NCBI GenBank assembly: GCA_964564435.1
Contig: CAZMAT010000020.1
Span: 1-32,700 of the forward strand
Reading direction: 5' to 3'
Length of the DNA: 32,700 bases
Source of the DNA: Fermentibacter sp964564435
GTDB lineage: Bacteria > Fermentibacterota > Fermentibacteria > Fermentibacterales > Fermentibacteraceae
Shown: positions 8,489 to 16,459 of the stretch, piece by piece
Layout: every line of letters begins with the position of its first letter
Numbering within the stretch: position 1 is the first letter of the stretch
Position numbers and translations under genes: made by a program
Notes under the pieces: model-generated
The model's input: the letters and a program-made list of their open reading frames with translations, nothing else
What the model was told of the DNA's origin: nothing
Database searches by the model: none

Positions 8489-9454
8489 TCATGGATCCAC
8501 ACTGAGGAGCCTGGTGATTGATGATGGCGCAAGATTCAATCTCCGCGAGATGTCTGCTCTGGAAATCCCTGCTTCGAACAGAAGCCGGGCTGCAGTTGTC
8601 CTGGCTGCACTCACGGATCCCCCCTTGGACCTTCCTTTCAACCTATTGCAGTCGATAGTGTACAGCTTGCATACTCGTTCGATGATGGCCTCTACTTCCT
8701 CGTGCTCCTGGCCCCTGCTCCTGGTCTGCCTTCTTCGATCATCGAGAATGAGTGCTGATTCGACAGCGAACTCCCTGCTTCCCAGAACCGTCCCGACGTA
8801 GTCATAACGGCGTTGATCCGAACGAGAACCATTCTCGACAACCACTCCGCTCCTGCCGATTCTGAGGTTGCCCGATTCCAGCAGATCCGATTCTCCGTCC
8901 GCGATTCCTGATGACAGATACGAGAGGTATGCACCTCTGGATGCGTCATCATCTATCCCGAAGACTCTAAGGGCCGTATTCACGTCATGCCAGAGATGCT
9001 CGGCACCGTGGATCATCGCCCTGTGGCCGGTCCAGGGGTAGTCGGCGAGATCCGAGAGGTTATCCACCAATCCGGCCCTCAATGGGTTCAGGTTGATGTA
9101 TCTGATGAGTTCATAAAGGTATTCTTCTCTACAGACAAGGATCGACTTGAAGCGTGACATGAAGACATGCCCCCTGTGATCATGCCGTCGGTTGTAGGAT
9201 TTACTGAACCCACCGAGAAGACGGTGCATGATCTCATGAAGCTTGTGTGACCCGACCTCGATGAGGAGATGGTAATGATTGGGCATCAGTGCCCATGCGT
9301 AGACCCTGAAATCCATCGATGGGCCGAGGAAATCCATACGAGCAAGGAAGCTTCCCTTGTCCGCATCGGTTCCGAGCACATACTCGTCCCCCACACCATG
9401 CCCCATCACATGGTGCAACGAACCGGGATGATCCAGCCGCGATCCAACTCTCAT
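8489..9454 (-). CDS. RAYT transposase (REP-associated tyrosine transposase, Y1_Tnp/IS200-like), with C-terminal helix-turn-helix
   Basis: The 321-residue protein has the RAYT landmarks. The opening R-L-D-H-P-G-S-L-H-H-V-M is followed by the HUH-type metal site M-P-N-H-Y-H-L-L (H60, H62). The tyrosine-bearing helix is E-L-I-R-Y-I-N-L-N-P-L-R-A-G-L-V (Y119 the likely nucleophile). These enzymes cut and join single-stranded DNA at REP-type hairpins. The C terminus (about 265-315) adds a helix-turn-helix with A-G-I-S-R-A-D-I-S-R-R-L-N, resembling the DnaA-C-like tail of some RAYTs. The frame extends to 9496; 9454 is chosen because family members begin just before R-L-D-x-P-G. No clear ribosome site supports either start. 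The catalytic residues are intact, so the enzyme may be active. Confidence 0.88.
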   Translation of the reverse strand: MRVGSRLDHPGSLHHVMGHGVGDEYVLGTDADKGSFLARMDFLGPSMDFRVYAWALMPNHYHLLIEVGSHKLHEIMHRLLGGFSKSYNRRHDHRGHVFMSRFKSILVCREEYLYELIRYINLNPLRAGLVDNLSDLADYPWTGHRAMIHGAEHLWHDVNTALRVFGIDDDASRGAYLSYLSSGIADGESDLLESGNLRIGRSGVVVENGSRSDQRRYDYVGTVLGSREFAVESALILDDRRRQTRSRGQEHEEVEAIIERVCKLYTIDCNRLKGRSKGGSVSAARTTAARLLFEAGISRADISRRLNLAPSSITRLLSVDP

Positions 9455-9541
9455 ACACAGGAGTTTTATCCATTGCGGGATATAATGCAAGAGCAAATGC
9501 CATAAGTGGCGCTATCAGCATGCAACAGTTGGAGTTACGGC

Positions 9542-9574
9542 TGCATCTGAAGCATCTGAAACCAGGGATCGACC
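9542..9574 (-). repeat. right terminal inverted repeat of the RAYT element
   Basis: This is the complement of the left end (30 of 33 matches). It lies 3 bp beyond the TAG stop codon of the permease gene at 9578-9580. It also holds two tandem copies of the CATCTGAA unit. Confidence 0.85.
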
Positions 9575-9577
9575 GGG

Positions 9578-10879
9578 CTAGAGGAAGTAGCGGAGCCAGA
9601 TGTACAATGCCGAGACGGCGACCGTCAGGAGCATGTACGGGAACCCCGTCTTCGTGAAGCGCACGAAGGATATGGGACAGTCGTTGCCCTCCCCCACCCT
9701 CGCCGTCACCACATTTGCCGAGGCCCCGATCAGCGTACCGTTGCCACCGAGGCATGCCCCGAGTGCGAGCGACCACCAGAGCGGCATCGCGACGGCACTC
9801 CTGATCGCGGCGGGGTCGCTCAGACCCATGGCAGCTGCATAGTGCGCGATCATGACCTCCACCATCGGGATGAGAGCCATCACGATGGGGATGTTGTCGA
9901 GGATCGACGAGGCCAGGGCGCTGCCCCACAGCAGGAGCATGCAGGCGTAGAACAGGTTGTCCGCCGACAGGCCTATGAGCTTCGTGGCCAGGAACTCGAT
10001 CACCCCCGTGTACTCGAGCGCTCCTACCAGGATGAACAGGCCGATGAAGAAGAAGAGGACGCTCCACTCCACGTCCTTGAAGAAGCCCTCGACGTCCACT
10101 TTGTTCACCAGCAAAACGATCATCGCCCCGACGAGCGCGATGACACCTGCTTCGATACCGAGAACCCCGTGGAGCATGAAGCCGGCCATGGTGAGCCCGA
10201 TGATCAAGAGCGTCCTGGTCATCATCGGCCTGTCGAGGATAGCCAGTTTCGGTATGGCTTCGCGGATGCGGAGCCTGATGTGCTCCTCCACTCCGAACCT
10301 GCGCCTGTTCCTCAGATAGAGCACCACGAGGAACACGGCCATGATCAGCACGGTGGCGGGAGTCAGATGTTCCACGAAGTCGAGGAAGGTCAGTCCGGCC
10401 GCCGAACCTATGATGACGTTGGGCGGGTCGCCGATCAGGGTTGCCGTGCCGCCGATGTTCGAGGCCAGCGCCTCGAGGATCAGGAACGGCACTGCGTCGA
10501 CTTCCAGTATCTTGGTGACGAGGATCGTCACGGGGATGACCAGTATCACAGTGGTCACGTTGTCGAGGAATGCCGACAGGAGAGCCGTCGTGCCGACCAG
10601 GACGATCAGGATCCTGACGGGCCGGCCGTCCGCCCTACGGGCGATCGAGATCGCCACCCATTCGAAGAAGCCGGTCTGCGCCAGGACGTTGACCTCGATC
10701 ATCATCCCGACGAGGAGGAAGATCACGTTCAGGTCGACGCTCGCCACGGCCTCGTGATACGGCATGACGTGGAACAGCAGGATCGCCCCTGCGCCGACGA
10801 GTGCGGCGATTGTCTTGTGGACCTTCTCGGATGCTATGAAGAGATAGACGATTCCGAAGATGAGGATCGCGGAAAGCAT
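9578..10879 (-). CDS. ArsB/NhaD-type (ion transporter superfamily) permease
   Basis: The 433-residue protein has about 11-12 membrane segments in two related halves. Each half carries the family re-entrant motif: S-A-F-L-D-N-V-T-T-V with G-G-T-A-T-L-I-G-D-P-P-N in the first, and S-S-I-L-D-N-I-P-I-V with G-G-N-G-T-L-I-G-A-S-A-N in the second. This is the ArsB/NhaD/SLC13-like ion transporter superfamily. Substrates include arsenite, Na+/H+ or dicarboxylates, and none can be chosen here. The ATG has AGGAGG seven bases upstream. The gene follows an EIIA-CBS-CBS protein with a gap of 10 bp, so the two are surely co-transcribed and probably work together. No arsR or arsC is nearby, which argues against arsenite resistance. 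Confidence 0.88.
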   Translation of the reverse strand: MLSAILIFGIVYLFIASEKVHKTIAALVGAGAILLFHVMPYHEAVASVDLNVIFLLVGMMIEVNVLAQTGFFEWVAISIARRADGRPVRILIVLVGTTALLSAFLDNVTTVILVIPVTILVTKILEVDAVPFLILEALASNIGGTATLIGDPPNVIIGSAAGLTFLDFVEHLTPATVLIMAVFLVVLYLRNRRRFGVEEHIRLRIREAIPKLAILDRPMMTRTLLIIGLTMAGFMLHGVLGIEAGVIALVGAMIVLLVNKVDVEGFFKDVEWSVLFFFIGLFILVGALEYTGVIEFLATKLIGLSADNLFYACMLLLWGSALASSILDNIPIVMALIPMVEVMIAHYAAAMGLSDPAAIRSAVAMPLWWSLALGACLGGNGTLIGASANVVTARVGEGNDCPISFVRFTKTGFPYMLLTVAVSALYIWLRYFL

Positions 10880-10889
10880 CGGAATCCTC

Positions 10890-11801
10890 CTAGAGGGTCA
10901 GGACCCGGTCGATGAGCCGGTAGTTGTCGATGACACCCACGAGCCTGGAGCCATCGAGTACGTAGATGTTCCGGTAACCCTTCACGGCGATCTGGAACAC
11001 GATCTCGAGAAGCGTCGCGTCCTTGTCTATCGACCCGCCGGGTTCCTGTATCTCCTTCACCTTGATGATGTGCCTCGATGCGAAATACTTCTCGAACGGA
11101 TCGAGGTTCCTCACGAAAGAGACCGTCTTCAGGTTCTGGAAGAACTGCGGGACGCCCACCCTGAAGAGATGGATGGAGGAGACGAAGCCGATGTAGTTCC
11201 CTTCGGCATCGACAACCGGGAGGTTAGCGAGGTTGTGTGCGTGCATCAGATGGGCGACCTCGCCGATGGACATCCCGGGAGACGCAGTTACTTCCACCCT
11301 TCGCATCAGGTCGCGGGCGAGCACCTGGTCGGATATCTCCAGCCCCGAGTCGTCCAGGGCCTTCCAGATCTCTTCAGGGCCCGCCTCGAGGATCCGCTCC
11401 ATGTTCGAGCCCTTCTCGAGGAACTGGATCAGACCCCTCATGGCCCGCAACTGCAGGTAAGGCTTCGAAAGCGACGAAATGAGGAGAAGAATGACATGCA
11501 CCGGCTTCCCGTCAGGGCTGTCGAAGGGTATCCCCTGCCGGGAGATGCCGATGGAAACGAAGAATCCTTCGAACTCCGCGAGCCTCGTATGCGGACAGGC
11601 TATGCCCATGCCGAGTGCCGTGGTCTGCGACCTCTCGCGGGCGAGAAGCGGTTCGAGGATGGCCTCCCGGCCGACATCGGATCCGGTAGCCGCTCCAACC
11701 GGGAACAGCTCGGTGACCATCCTTTCGATGGCCTCCTCACCCGATCCAGCCTCGATGCCCGTGATGATGTGGCGCGGCCCGAGGCATTCGCTGAGCTTCA
11801 T
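10890..11801 (-). CDS. EIIA (PTS type 2/Ntr-like) domain fused to two CBS domains, regulator of the adjacent permease
   Basis: Residues 1-150 form a PTS EIIA type-2/nitrogen-type domain with the phosphorylatable H71 in G-M-G-I-A-C-P-H-T-R-L. Residues 155-300 hold two CBS motifs, with D-L-M-R-R-V at the start of the first and L-V-G-V-I-D-N-Y-R-L near the end of the second. CBS pairs bind adenine nucleotides. EIIA-Ntr domains receive phosphate from an NPr/EI relay and control transporters and kinases by direct contact. With the permease starting 10 bp downstream, the simplest reading is a regulator that gates transport according to phosphorylation and nucleotide state (inference). The ATG at 11801 has GGAGAGG just upstream. 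No EI or HPr gene is in the window. Confidence 0.9.
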   Translation of the reverse strand: MKLSECLGPRHIITGIEAGSGEEAIERMVTELFPVGAATGSDVGREAILEPLLARERSQTTALGMGIACPHTRLAEFEGFFVSIGISRQGIPFDSPDGKPVHVILLLISSLSKPYLQLRAMRGLIQFLEKGSNMERILEAGPEEIWKALDDSGLEISDQVLARDLMRRVEVTASPGMSIGEVAHLMHAHNLANLPVVDAEGNYIGFVSSIHLFRVGVPQFFQNLKTVSFVRNLDPFEKYFASRHIIKVKEIQEPGGSIDKDATLLEIVFQIAVKGYRNIYVLDGSRLVGVIDNYRLIDRVLTL

Positions 11802-12032
11802 CAGCCTCTCCGTCCGATCATGTACGACTGGATTCGGTTCCCGCCTGCCTTAAAGTGAGGTCGATCATAACACTCTGCGGGCAATGCGAGGCAAACCTCA
11901 CTGCATCATGCTGTCTGCTGACAGATGCAGGCATGCGCCGCCCGGGTCGGGCCTTCGGCCCGGATGCTCGACAGGGCGTGGCAGTGATGGCATCATCAAC
12001 CGCACAGGGGATCTTCGGACAAGGAGTGACAA
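11802..12032. other. divergent intergenic region with two short hairpins
   Basis: This 231-bp gap separates the EIIA-CBS gene (minus) from the DUF3592-like gene (plus). It holds a hairpin at 11911-11924 (CTGTC, loop TGCT, GACAG) and a stronger one at 11948-11962 (CGGGCC, loop TTC, GGCCCG). Neither is followed by a T-run. I cannot place promoters with confidence. Confidence 0.35.
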
Positions 12033-12545
12033 ATGTCCGGTTCTGCCTCTCTGGAATCGCTCTCGGTGTTCCTCCCGGTGCTGCTCGTGATGGTCGTGAT
12101 CGGGGTGCCGATGGCGGTCAGGCTGCTGAAGAGCATGAGAAGGGCCGAGGGGACCATAACATCGAGCGAAGCCAGGCAGGTCGCAGACGACACCGTCGTT
12201 TCGGCGTTCATCCCAGTGATCGATTACACGTACAGGTTCAACGGGATCGATTACACCGGCTCCACGTCGAACAGCCCGTACAGGGACCAGTACGCCCGGG
12301 GCCTGGATCCGTGGAACACCCCGATGACATACGAAAAGGCCCTGGCTGTCGTGGCGCAGTTCCCACCGGGCAGCAGATGCACGGTCTACCCTGACCTCGC
12401 GGATCACTCGAGGTCGATTCTGCCCATGCGGTCGGCATCGTCAAGGAAGCTCGCCCTCATCTTATCGGCCGCCATAGGATTCGCGGCCCTGCTCATCGCC
12501 CTTCTGTTCATCCTGGAATCGTCGAAGGGCATGAAGGGCAAGTGA
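12033..12545 (+). CDS. DUF3592-like membrane protein
   Basis: The 170-residue protein has a membrane segment at each end (about residues 8-28 and 142-160). The extracytoplasmic or soluble middle has the DUF3592 pattern: I-D-Y-T-Y-R-F-N-G-I-D-Y-T-G, then a loop, then Q-F-P-P-G-S-R-C-T-V-Y-P-D. The function of this domain family is not known. The ATG has GGAG seven bases upstream. It stands alone between divergent and convergent neighbours, with only 22 bp to the end of the next gene. Confidence 0.75.
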   Translation: MSGSASLESLSVFLPVLLVMVVIGVPMAVRLLKSMRRAEGTITSSEARQVADDTVVSAFIPVIDYTYRFNGIDYTGSTSNSPYRDQYARGLDPWNTPMTYEKALAVVAQFPPGSRCTVYPDLADHSRSILPMRSASSRKLALILSAAIGFAALLIALLFILESSKGMKGK

Positions 12546-12567
12546 CTCTCGTCTGACGAGCCCCGGG

Positions 12568-13458
12568 TCAGCGAAGGATGATCAGGCTCCCGGTTTCGAG
12601 ATCCCCCTCTGATGTGATGCAGATCACATGGTACATCCCCGCGGGGGCAGGCCTGCCGCCGGACGAGCATCCGTCCCAGAGCGCCGAGATGCTCTCATCC
12701 GTCGAACAGACTGCAGGAACCTCGGCGACGATCCTGCCCGACAGGTCCTCAATCAGGAAGGCTCCCTGAATCCCGGCGCAGCCGTCGAGGCTTATCAGAA
12801 ACGGTCCATCGTCGGGGTTCGGCGAGATCGACATCCCGACAGCGTCTACCGGGCCAGTCCCGGGCTCGGATACCCCTCCCGGGGTCTGTGCACTGAACCA
12901 GTTCCATGATGCGAGCGGCTCGTCTCCCGTGGCGAGCCCGCACATGCCGCTGACCGGGGATGGATCGACCGCCTCGAGCTGCCAGTACTGCATCGTCGAC
13001 GGGACGATGATCTCGAGGTAGAGCTGGCTCCCCGAGCATGTCAGGTTGAGCTCGTAGTCGACATAGCTGGGAAAATCGGTCGACAGCGAGTTCAGGATCG
13101 TTGACGTGGAGCCGGCGCTCACAAGCCTGATGCGGGCCACGTCGTAGTCCGGGGATACGTATGCATAGATTCCGGTGTCGGGATCGCTCATCCTGGCCAC
13201 CAGTCCGAGTAAGTGGGTGGCTGTGCCCGATATCGACACGAGCACATCCATCGACTCGGGCGTCCACGGGCTGAGCAGCGCGCTGCAGGAGTAGCCGGTC
13301 GACGCTCTGGCCTGCCCGCCGACGGCATACCATGCGGTCGGCCCGCATGACGGGATCCAGTCGCTTATGTCGTTGTCCTCGAAGTCGTCCATGAAGTAGG
13401 AGGCGTGAACCCGGGTACAGAGACCGCACGCGGCTAGAATGCACAACAACCTGTACAT
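12568..13458 (-). CDS. exported protein with C-terminal FlgD-like/type IX-type sorting domain
   Basis: This 296-residue protein begins with a signal peptide (M-Y-R-L-L-C-I-L-A-A-C-G-L-C-T-R-V-H-A). A beta-rich domain beginning F-M-D-D-F-E-D-N-D-I-S-D-W follows, an opening common in concanavalin-like secreted proteins. The last 85 or so residues form the sorting-type domain: S-I-S-P-N-P-D-D-G, L-S-G-R-I-V-A-E-V, A-L-W-D-G and P-A-G-M-Y-H-V. Such domains target proteins to type IX secretion or a related route in FCB-group bacteria. The start at 13458 rather than 13491 is set by GGAGGT ten bases upstream and the position of the signal peptide. Several cysteines (about ten) suggest disulfides. 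Substrate or binding partner unknown. Confidence 0.8.
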   Translation of the reverse strand: MYRLLCILAACGLCTRVHASYFMDDFEDNDISDWIPSCGPTAWYAVGGQARASTGYSCSALLSPWTPESMDVLVSISGTATHLLGLVARMSDPDTGIYAYVSPDYDVARIRLVSAGSTSTILNSLSTDFPSYVDYELNLTCSGSQLYLEIIVPSTMQYWQLEAVDPSPVSGMCGLATGDEPLASWNWFSAQTPGGVSEPGTGPVDAVGMSISPNPDDGPFLISLDGCAGIQGAFLIEDLSGRIVAEVPAVCSTDESISALWDGCSSGGRPAPAGMYHVICITSEGDLETGSLIILR

Positions 13459-13544
13459 GCGCCTCACCTCCGATCCAGTATGTTCTGCCATACTTCGTCC
13501 AGCGTGTCAATCGAACCGATTCGACCCGATCCGGGAGCGGCGGA

Positions 13545-14273
13545 ATGTCTGAGAGCAGGAGATCCGGAGAAAAGGGCCGCGGCATGATGCAGGAGGTCTT
13601 CGGCGACATGCCCCTACCCCGCGCGGGCAAGGCCTTCGATACGGGATACGAGGACTACTGGAAGGAGAGGATCGAGACGGGTGTCCTCACCCTGCCGGCC
13701 GTCAGGAGGGCCGCCGGGGTGCTGCCGTTCATCTCCGACGGTGACACGGTCCTGGATGTGGGCTGCGGCACGGGAGACACGCTCTCGTTCCTTGCGCAGA
13801 GCAGGAACATCAGGGGCACGGGGCTCGACATATCGGAGATGGCTCTACAGGCGGTCAGATCGAAGGGATTCAGCACCATTCATGCCGATCTGACGAGGGA
13901 TGGCGCCTCGCTGGACGGGCAGTACGACCACATCATCCTCTTCGAGGTCATCGAGCACGTGATCGATGCGGAGACTCTGGCCGGCGCCCTGTCCGGACAC
14001 TTCCGCAAGGGGCTCTACATCACCACGCCGAACCTCGGCTACGTCGCACACCGCCTCAGGCTGCTCGCCGGACGGTTCCCAGTCACGTACATCTCCGACC
14101 CGCGCGAGCACCTCAGATACTGGTCGACTCGCGACTTCCGCGTCTGGTGCGAATGGATGGGCCTGGGCCGCCCGGAGGTCATCGGGCTGAAGGGCAAGGC
14201 GGGATTCCTTGCAAGGATCCACCCTTCACTCTTCGCGAGCGAGGTCCTCTACAGGCTGACTCCTCGCATCTAG
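13545..14273 (+). CDS. class I SAM-dependent methyltransferase (MetW/UbiG-like)
   Basis: The 242-residue enzyme has SAM motif I at residues 69-78 (V-L-D-V-G-C-G-T-G-D), an acidic residue after strand 2 in G-L-D-I-S, and H-I-I-L-F-E-V-I-E-H-V at the motif IV/V region. These place it among small-molecule or MetW-like class I methyltransferases. The segment Y-I-T-T-P-N-L-G-Y and H-L-R-Y-W-S-T is typical of methyltransferases found near glycan and lipid loci. The substrate is unknown. The ATG at 13545 has GGGAG about eight bases upstream. It is divergent from the secreted protein gene at 13458 with an 86-bp shared promoter region. Confidence 0.87.
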   Translation: MSESRRSGEKGRGMMQEVFGDMPLPRAGKAFDTGYEDYWKERIETGVLTLPAVRRAAGVLPFISDGDTVLDVGCGTGDTLSFLAQSRNIRGTGLDISEMALQAVRSKGFSTIHADLTRDGASLDGQYDHIILFEVIEHVIDAETLAGALSGHFRKGLYITTPNLGYVAHRLRLLAGRFPVTYISDPREHLRYWSTRDFRVWCEWMGLGRPEVIGLKGKAGFLARIHPSLFASEVLYRLTPRI

Positions 14274-14377
14274 CATATCCTTCCGGGCACAGGCCCCGAT
14301 TCCGGACGGCAGCCGGCGCTACCACAGTTGGCGTCGGTGGCTTATGCTATTTGAGTCAGTAACGAGAGGAGCGACAG

Positions 14378-14968
14378 ATGAGAATGCTCATCGTCTCTGC
14401 CTGCCTCGTGACTTCGATTGCATCCGCCGACGCAGTGTGGAACTTCCCCTTCACCGAACTCGGAGCGGTCTGGACGGTGCAGACCCCCTGGGTGATCGAC
14501 ACCACCGGGGGACACTACGGAACACCGCCCGCCGGTGGCCTTGACTGGACCTACAGGATCATGTCCAGCGGCACGATGTCCTTTCCCGACGGGCTCGACT
14601 CCATCAGGATCGACATGTGGAGCGGGTACGACTACTCAGGGTCGGCGATGGACGGCGGGTCGGACATCTCCATCACGGCCAGCTTCGATGCCGGCACCGG
14701 ACCGGTGATATTTATCGATGTGGATGACGGCTACTCGGGATGGAACTACGGTTCATACAGCGGATCCGATTCCTCGGCCGTCTCGATGTCCTTCACGGCA
14801 GAATCAGGCCAGCCGCTCGCTCTAAACTTCGAAGGCGGAGTGAACGGCTGGGGGTACATGTACGACGTCGACCTGTTCTGGGCCCTCTGGGACATGATGA
14901 TAACCGGCTACGGCGAGTACGAGGGGCTCGCCAGCCGCACCTGGGCCGGGATCAAGAGCTGCTTCTGA
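14378..14968 (+). CDS. small exported protein of unknown function
   Basis: The 196-residue protein has a signal peptide (M-R-M-L-I-V-S-A-C-L-V-T-S-I-A-S-A). The mature part is rich in Gly, Ser, Asp, Tyr and Trp, with alternating hydrophobic residues suggesting an all-beta fold. It has no C-terminal sorting domain, unlike the other secreted proteins here, and almost no cysteine in the mature part before the C-terminal S-C-F. GAGGAG nine bases before the ATG supports the start. I do not recognise a family. Confidence 0.7.
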   Translation: MRMLIVSACLVTSIASADAVWNFPFTELGAVWTVQTPWVIDTTGGHYGTPPAGGLDWTYRIMSSGTMSFPDGLDSIRIDMWSGYDYSGSAMDGGSDISITASFDAGTGPVIFIDVDDGYSGWNYGSYSGSDSSAVSMSFTAESGQPLALNFEGGVNGWGYMYDVDLFWALWDMMITGYGEYEGLASRTWAGIKSCF

Positions 14969-15009
14969 GCACACGCATCGGCCGGCCTGATTCGCGAGGC
15001 CCGCCCGAA

Positions 15010-16422
15010 CTACTCCTCGACCGCTGCGCGCACAACAGGAGAGCCGGGCAGAACGACCAGCGCATCGTAGCATTCGCAGGTTCTGAGAAGGCCGGTTCTC
15101 GCACGCATGTATCCAGCGCTGCCGGAGGTTCTCGCGAATTCGGCGATCCCTTCCGTGTCGATCTCCGTCAGAAGCGCGGGCGATCCCTGGAACTGCTCCG
15201 CCGCCGCGAGCAGCAGCCTGTCCAGGGCGCCGATCTCCCTGTAGATCACCAGCCGGTCGGACGGCGATGCCAGCCCTCCTGTGCAGACTTCCTGAAGGGT
15301 CTGGATCGTACGCCTGTATCCCGAGCCGAGCATTCCGCACCGGGCGAGGTCCACGCCGTCCATCGAATCGAGCGAGTACGAGTAGTTGTCCATGTACAGC
15401 GAGAAGACCTTTCCCGCAGTCGGCGCGAAGTCGTGCTGGAGGTAGGATCCCTCTGAAAGGAAGTCGCCGCCGAACGGGTACTCGGTGCCGGACCTGGCAT
15501 GCCAGCCCCCGCACACGACGATGAACCCGCCGTTCCGCGTCCAGCCCCCCAGGAATCTCTCGTCGGTGAGATTCCTGACAATGGCCTGCTGCCTCATGTG
15601 GTTCAGGTTCATCCTGTCCTCGGAATAGGCGTGGCAGGTCGACTCCAGGTTGTCCAGGACCCGGTCGATGTAGTCGGCCGTGATGAAGGGGTATCCGCTA
15701 CGGACCCCGGCTTCCCTGGCCGCGTCGGCCGCCGCCCTCAGCTCCGGCATCCGGTCGAGGATTTCGAGGTGGAATGTGCTGTCGGGATCGATGTCGATCG
15801 TGGGATCGGCCTGGGTGAGATAGGGAAGGAGGATCTCGCCGAGAGTCGCACGGTAGTCGTGCTCGATGTCGGAGCAGCCCAGATGGATCTCCCGCCCGGG
15901 ATGCGTGAGGTTCCATCGCCTTATGTGGACTAGCCTCTCCACGTCCTCCACGAAGCAGGTGATCATCGGCCCCACGTCATCGAGGTACGCTGCAGCCTCC
16001 AGATCGTCCTCCATGTCGAAGTAGTGGTTCATGAACGGCGTCAGGGAGTACTGCATCTCGAGGACCACGAGAGGATAGCTCCGGGCTGAGTTGAGCGCGA
16101 AGACGAGCCTGTTCTCGAGCGCGTACACCGTGCGGCCGTAGTGCGACTCCCCCAGCATCACGCACCGGCTCGAAGCCGCGGCATCGACCAGCCAGGCCAG
16201 GTCTTCGGTATTGGAGAAATCCTGCGAGATGTCGTCGGGAGAGAGGGGCACGGCTGTGACCAGGCTGTCGGGATAGACATCCTGCTGCAGTTCCTGTCCA
16301 CACGGCAGGGGACTGATGCCGTAATCCTCGAGAGACGCCGCCTCTCCCGCACCCGATGCGAACGAGTGAACCGATGCAACCACGATGATGCCCCTCCAGT
16401 CGAGTCTATCGATGATGCGCAT
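15010..16422 (-). CDS. exported erythromycin-esterase-like (EreA/ChaN superfamily) protein
   Basis: The 470-residue protein begins with a signal peptide (about residues 10-29). The hallmark of the EreA-like fold is at 88-105: V-M-L-G-E-S-H-Y-G, with a following A-L-E-N-R-L. Further family-like elements are L-V-V-L-E-M-Q-Y, a conserved-looking H-L-G-C-S-D-I-E-H, M-R-Q-Q-A-I-V-R-N near residue 330, and V-C-G-G-W-H-A-R-S-G, where the last His would complete the active site. In characterised Ere enzymes such Glu and His residues drive macrolide lactone hydrolysis. This protein is exported and lacks close resemblance outside the motifs, so another ester, peptide or heme-related substrate is possible. 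The start at 16422 is chosen for its signal peptide and upstream GGAGGGGG. The longer frame to 16641 would overlap the AlkD gene. Confidence 0.68.
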   Translation of the reverse strand: MRIIDRLDWRGIIVVASVHSFASGAGEAASLEDYGISPLPCGQELQQDVYPDSLVTAVPLSPDDISQDFSNTEDLAWLVDAAASSRCVMLGESHYGRTVYALENRLVFALNSARSYPLVVLEMQYSLTPFMNHYFDMEDDLEAAAYLDDVGPMITCFVEDVERLVHIRRWNLTHPGREIHLGCSDIEHDYRATLGEILLPYLTQADPTIDIDPDSTFHLEILDRMPELRAAADAAREAGVRSGYPFITADYIDRVLDNLESTCHAYSEDRMNLNHMRQQAIVRNLTDERFLGGWTRNGGFIVVCGGWHARSGTEYPFGGDFLSEGSYLQHDFAPTAGKVFSLYMDNYSYSLDSMDGVDLARCGMLGSGYRRTIQTLQEVCTGGLASPSDRLVIYREIGALDRLLLAAAEQFQGSPALLTEIDTEGIAEFARTSGSAGYMRARTGLLRTCECYDALVVLPGSPVVRAAVEE

Positions 16423-16459
16423 GCGCCCGGCCCCCTCCGATCCGATCGATCTTGATTCT

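Larger units (their letters stand above)
8356..9574. mobile_element. RAYT-type transposable element bounded by 33-bp inverted repeats
   Basis: Two 33-bp sequences in opposite orientation, at 8356-8388 and 9542-9574, match at 30 of 33 positions by hand alignment. They enclose a single transposase gene. The shared core includes CCTGGTTTCAGATG followed by TTCAGATGCA, so each end carries a tandem copy of TTCAGATG. A second inverted pair lies further in (TTATGGCATTTG at 8448-8459, complement at 9494-9505), with GCATGCT near each. The left edge touches the GTG start codon of the glycosyltransferase gene and the right edge is 3 bp from the permease stop codon. No target-site duplication is evident. 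The interior is less GC-rich than the surroundings. Confidence 0.75.

Noticed and set aside
9842..10915. 357-codon plus-strand frame over the permease
   Set aside because: The composition (many Asp, Glu, His, Arg) is that of an antisense shadow; the minus-strand permease has clear motifs.
9578..11801. Arsenic resistance operon
   Set aside because: The permease is only superfamily-like ArsB, and no ArsR, ArsC or ArsA gene is present; the partner is an EIIA-CBS protein.
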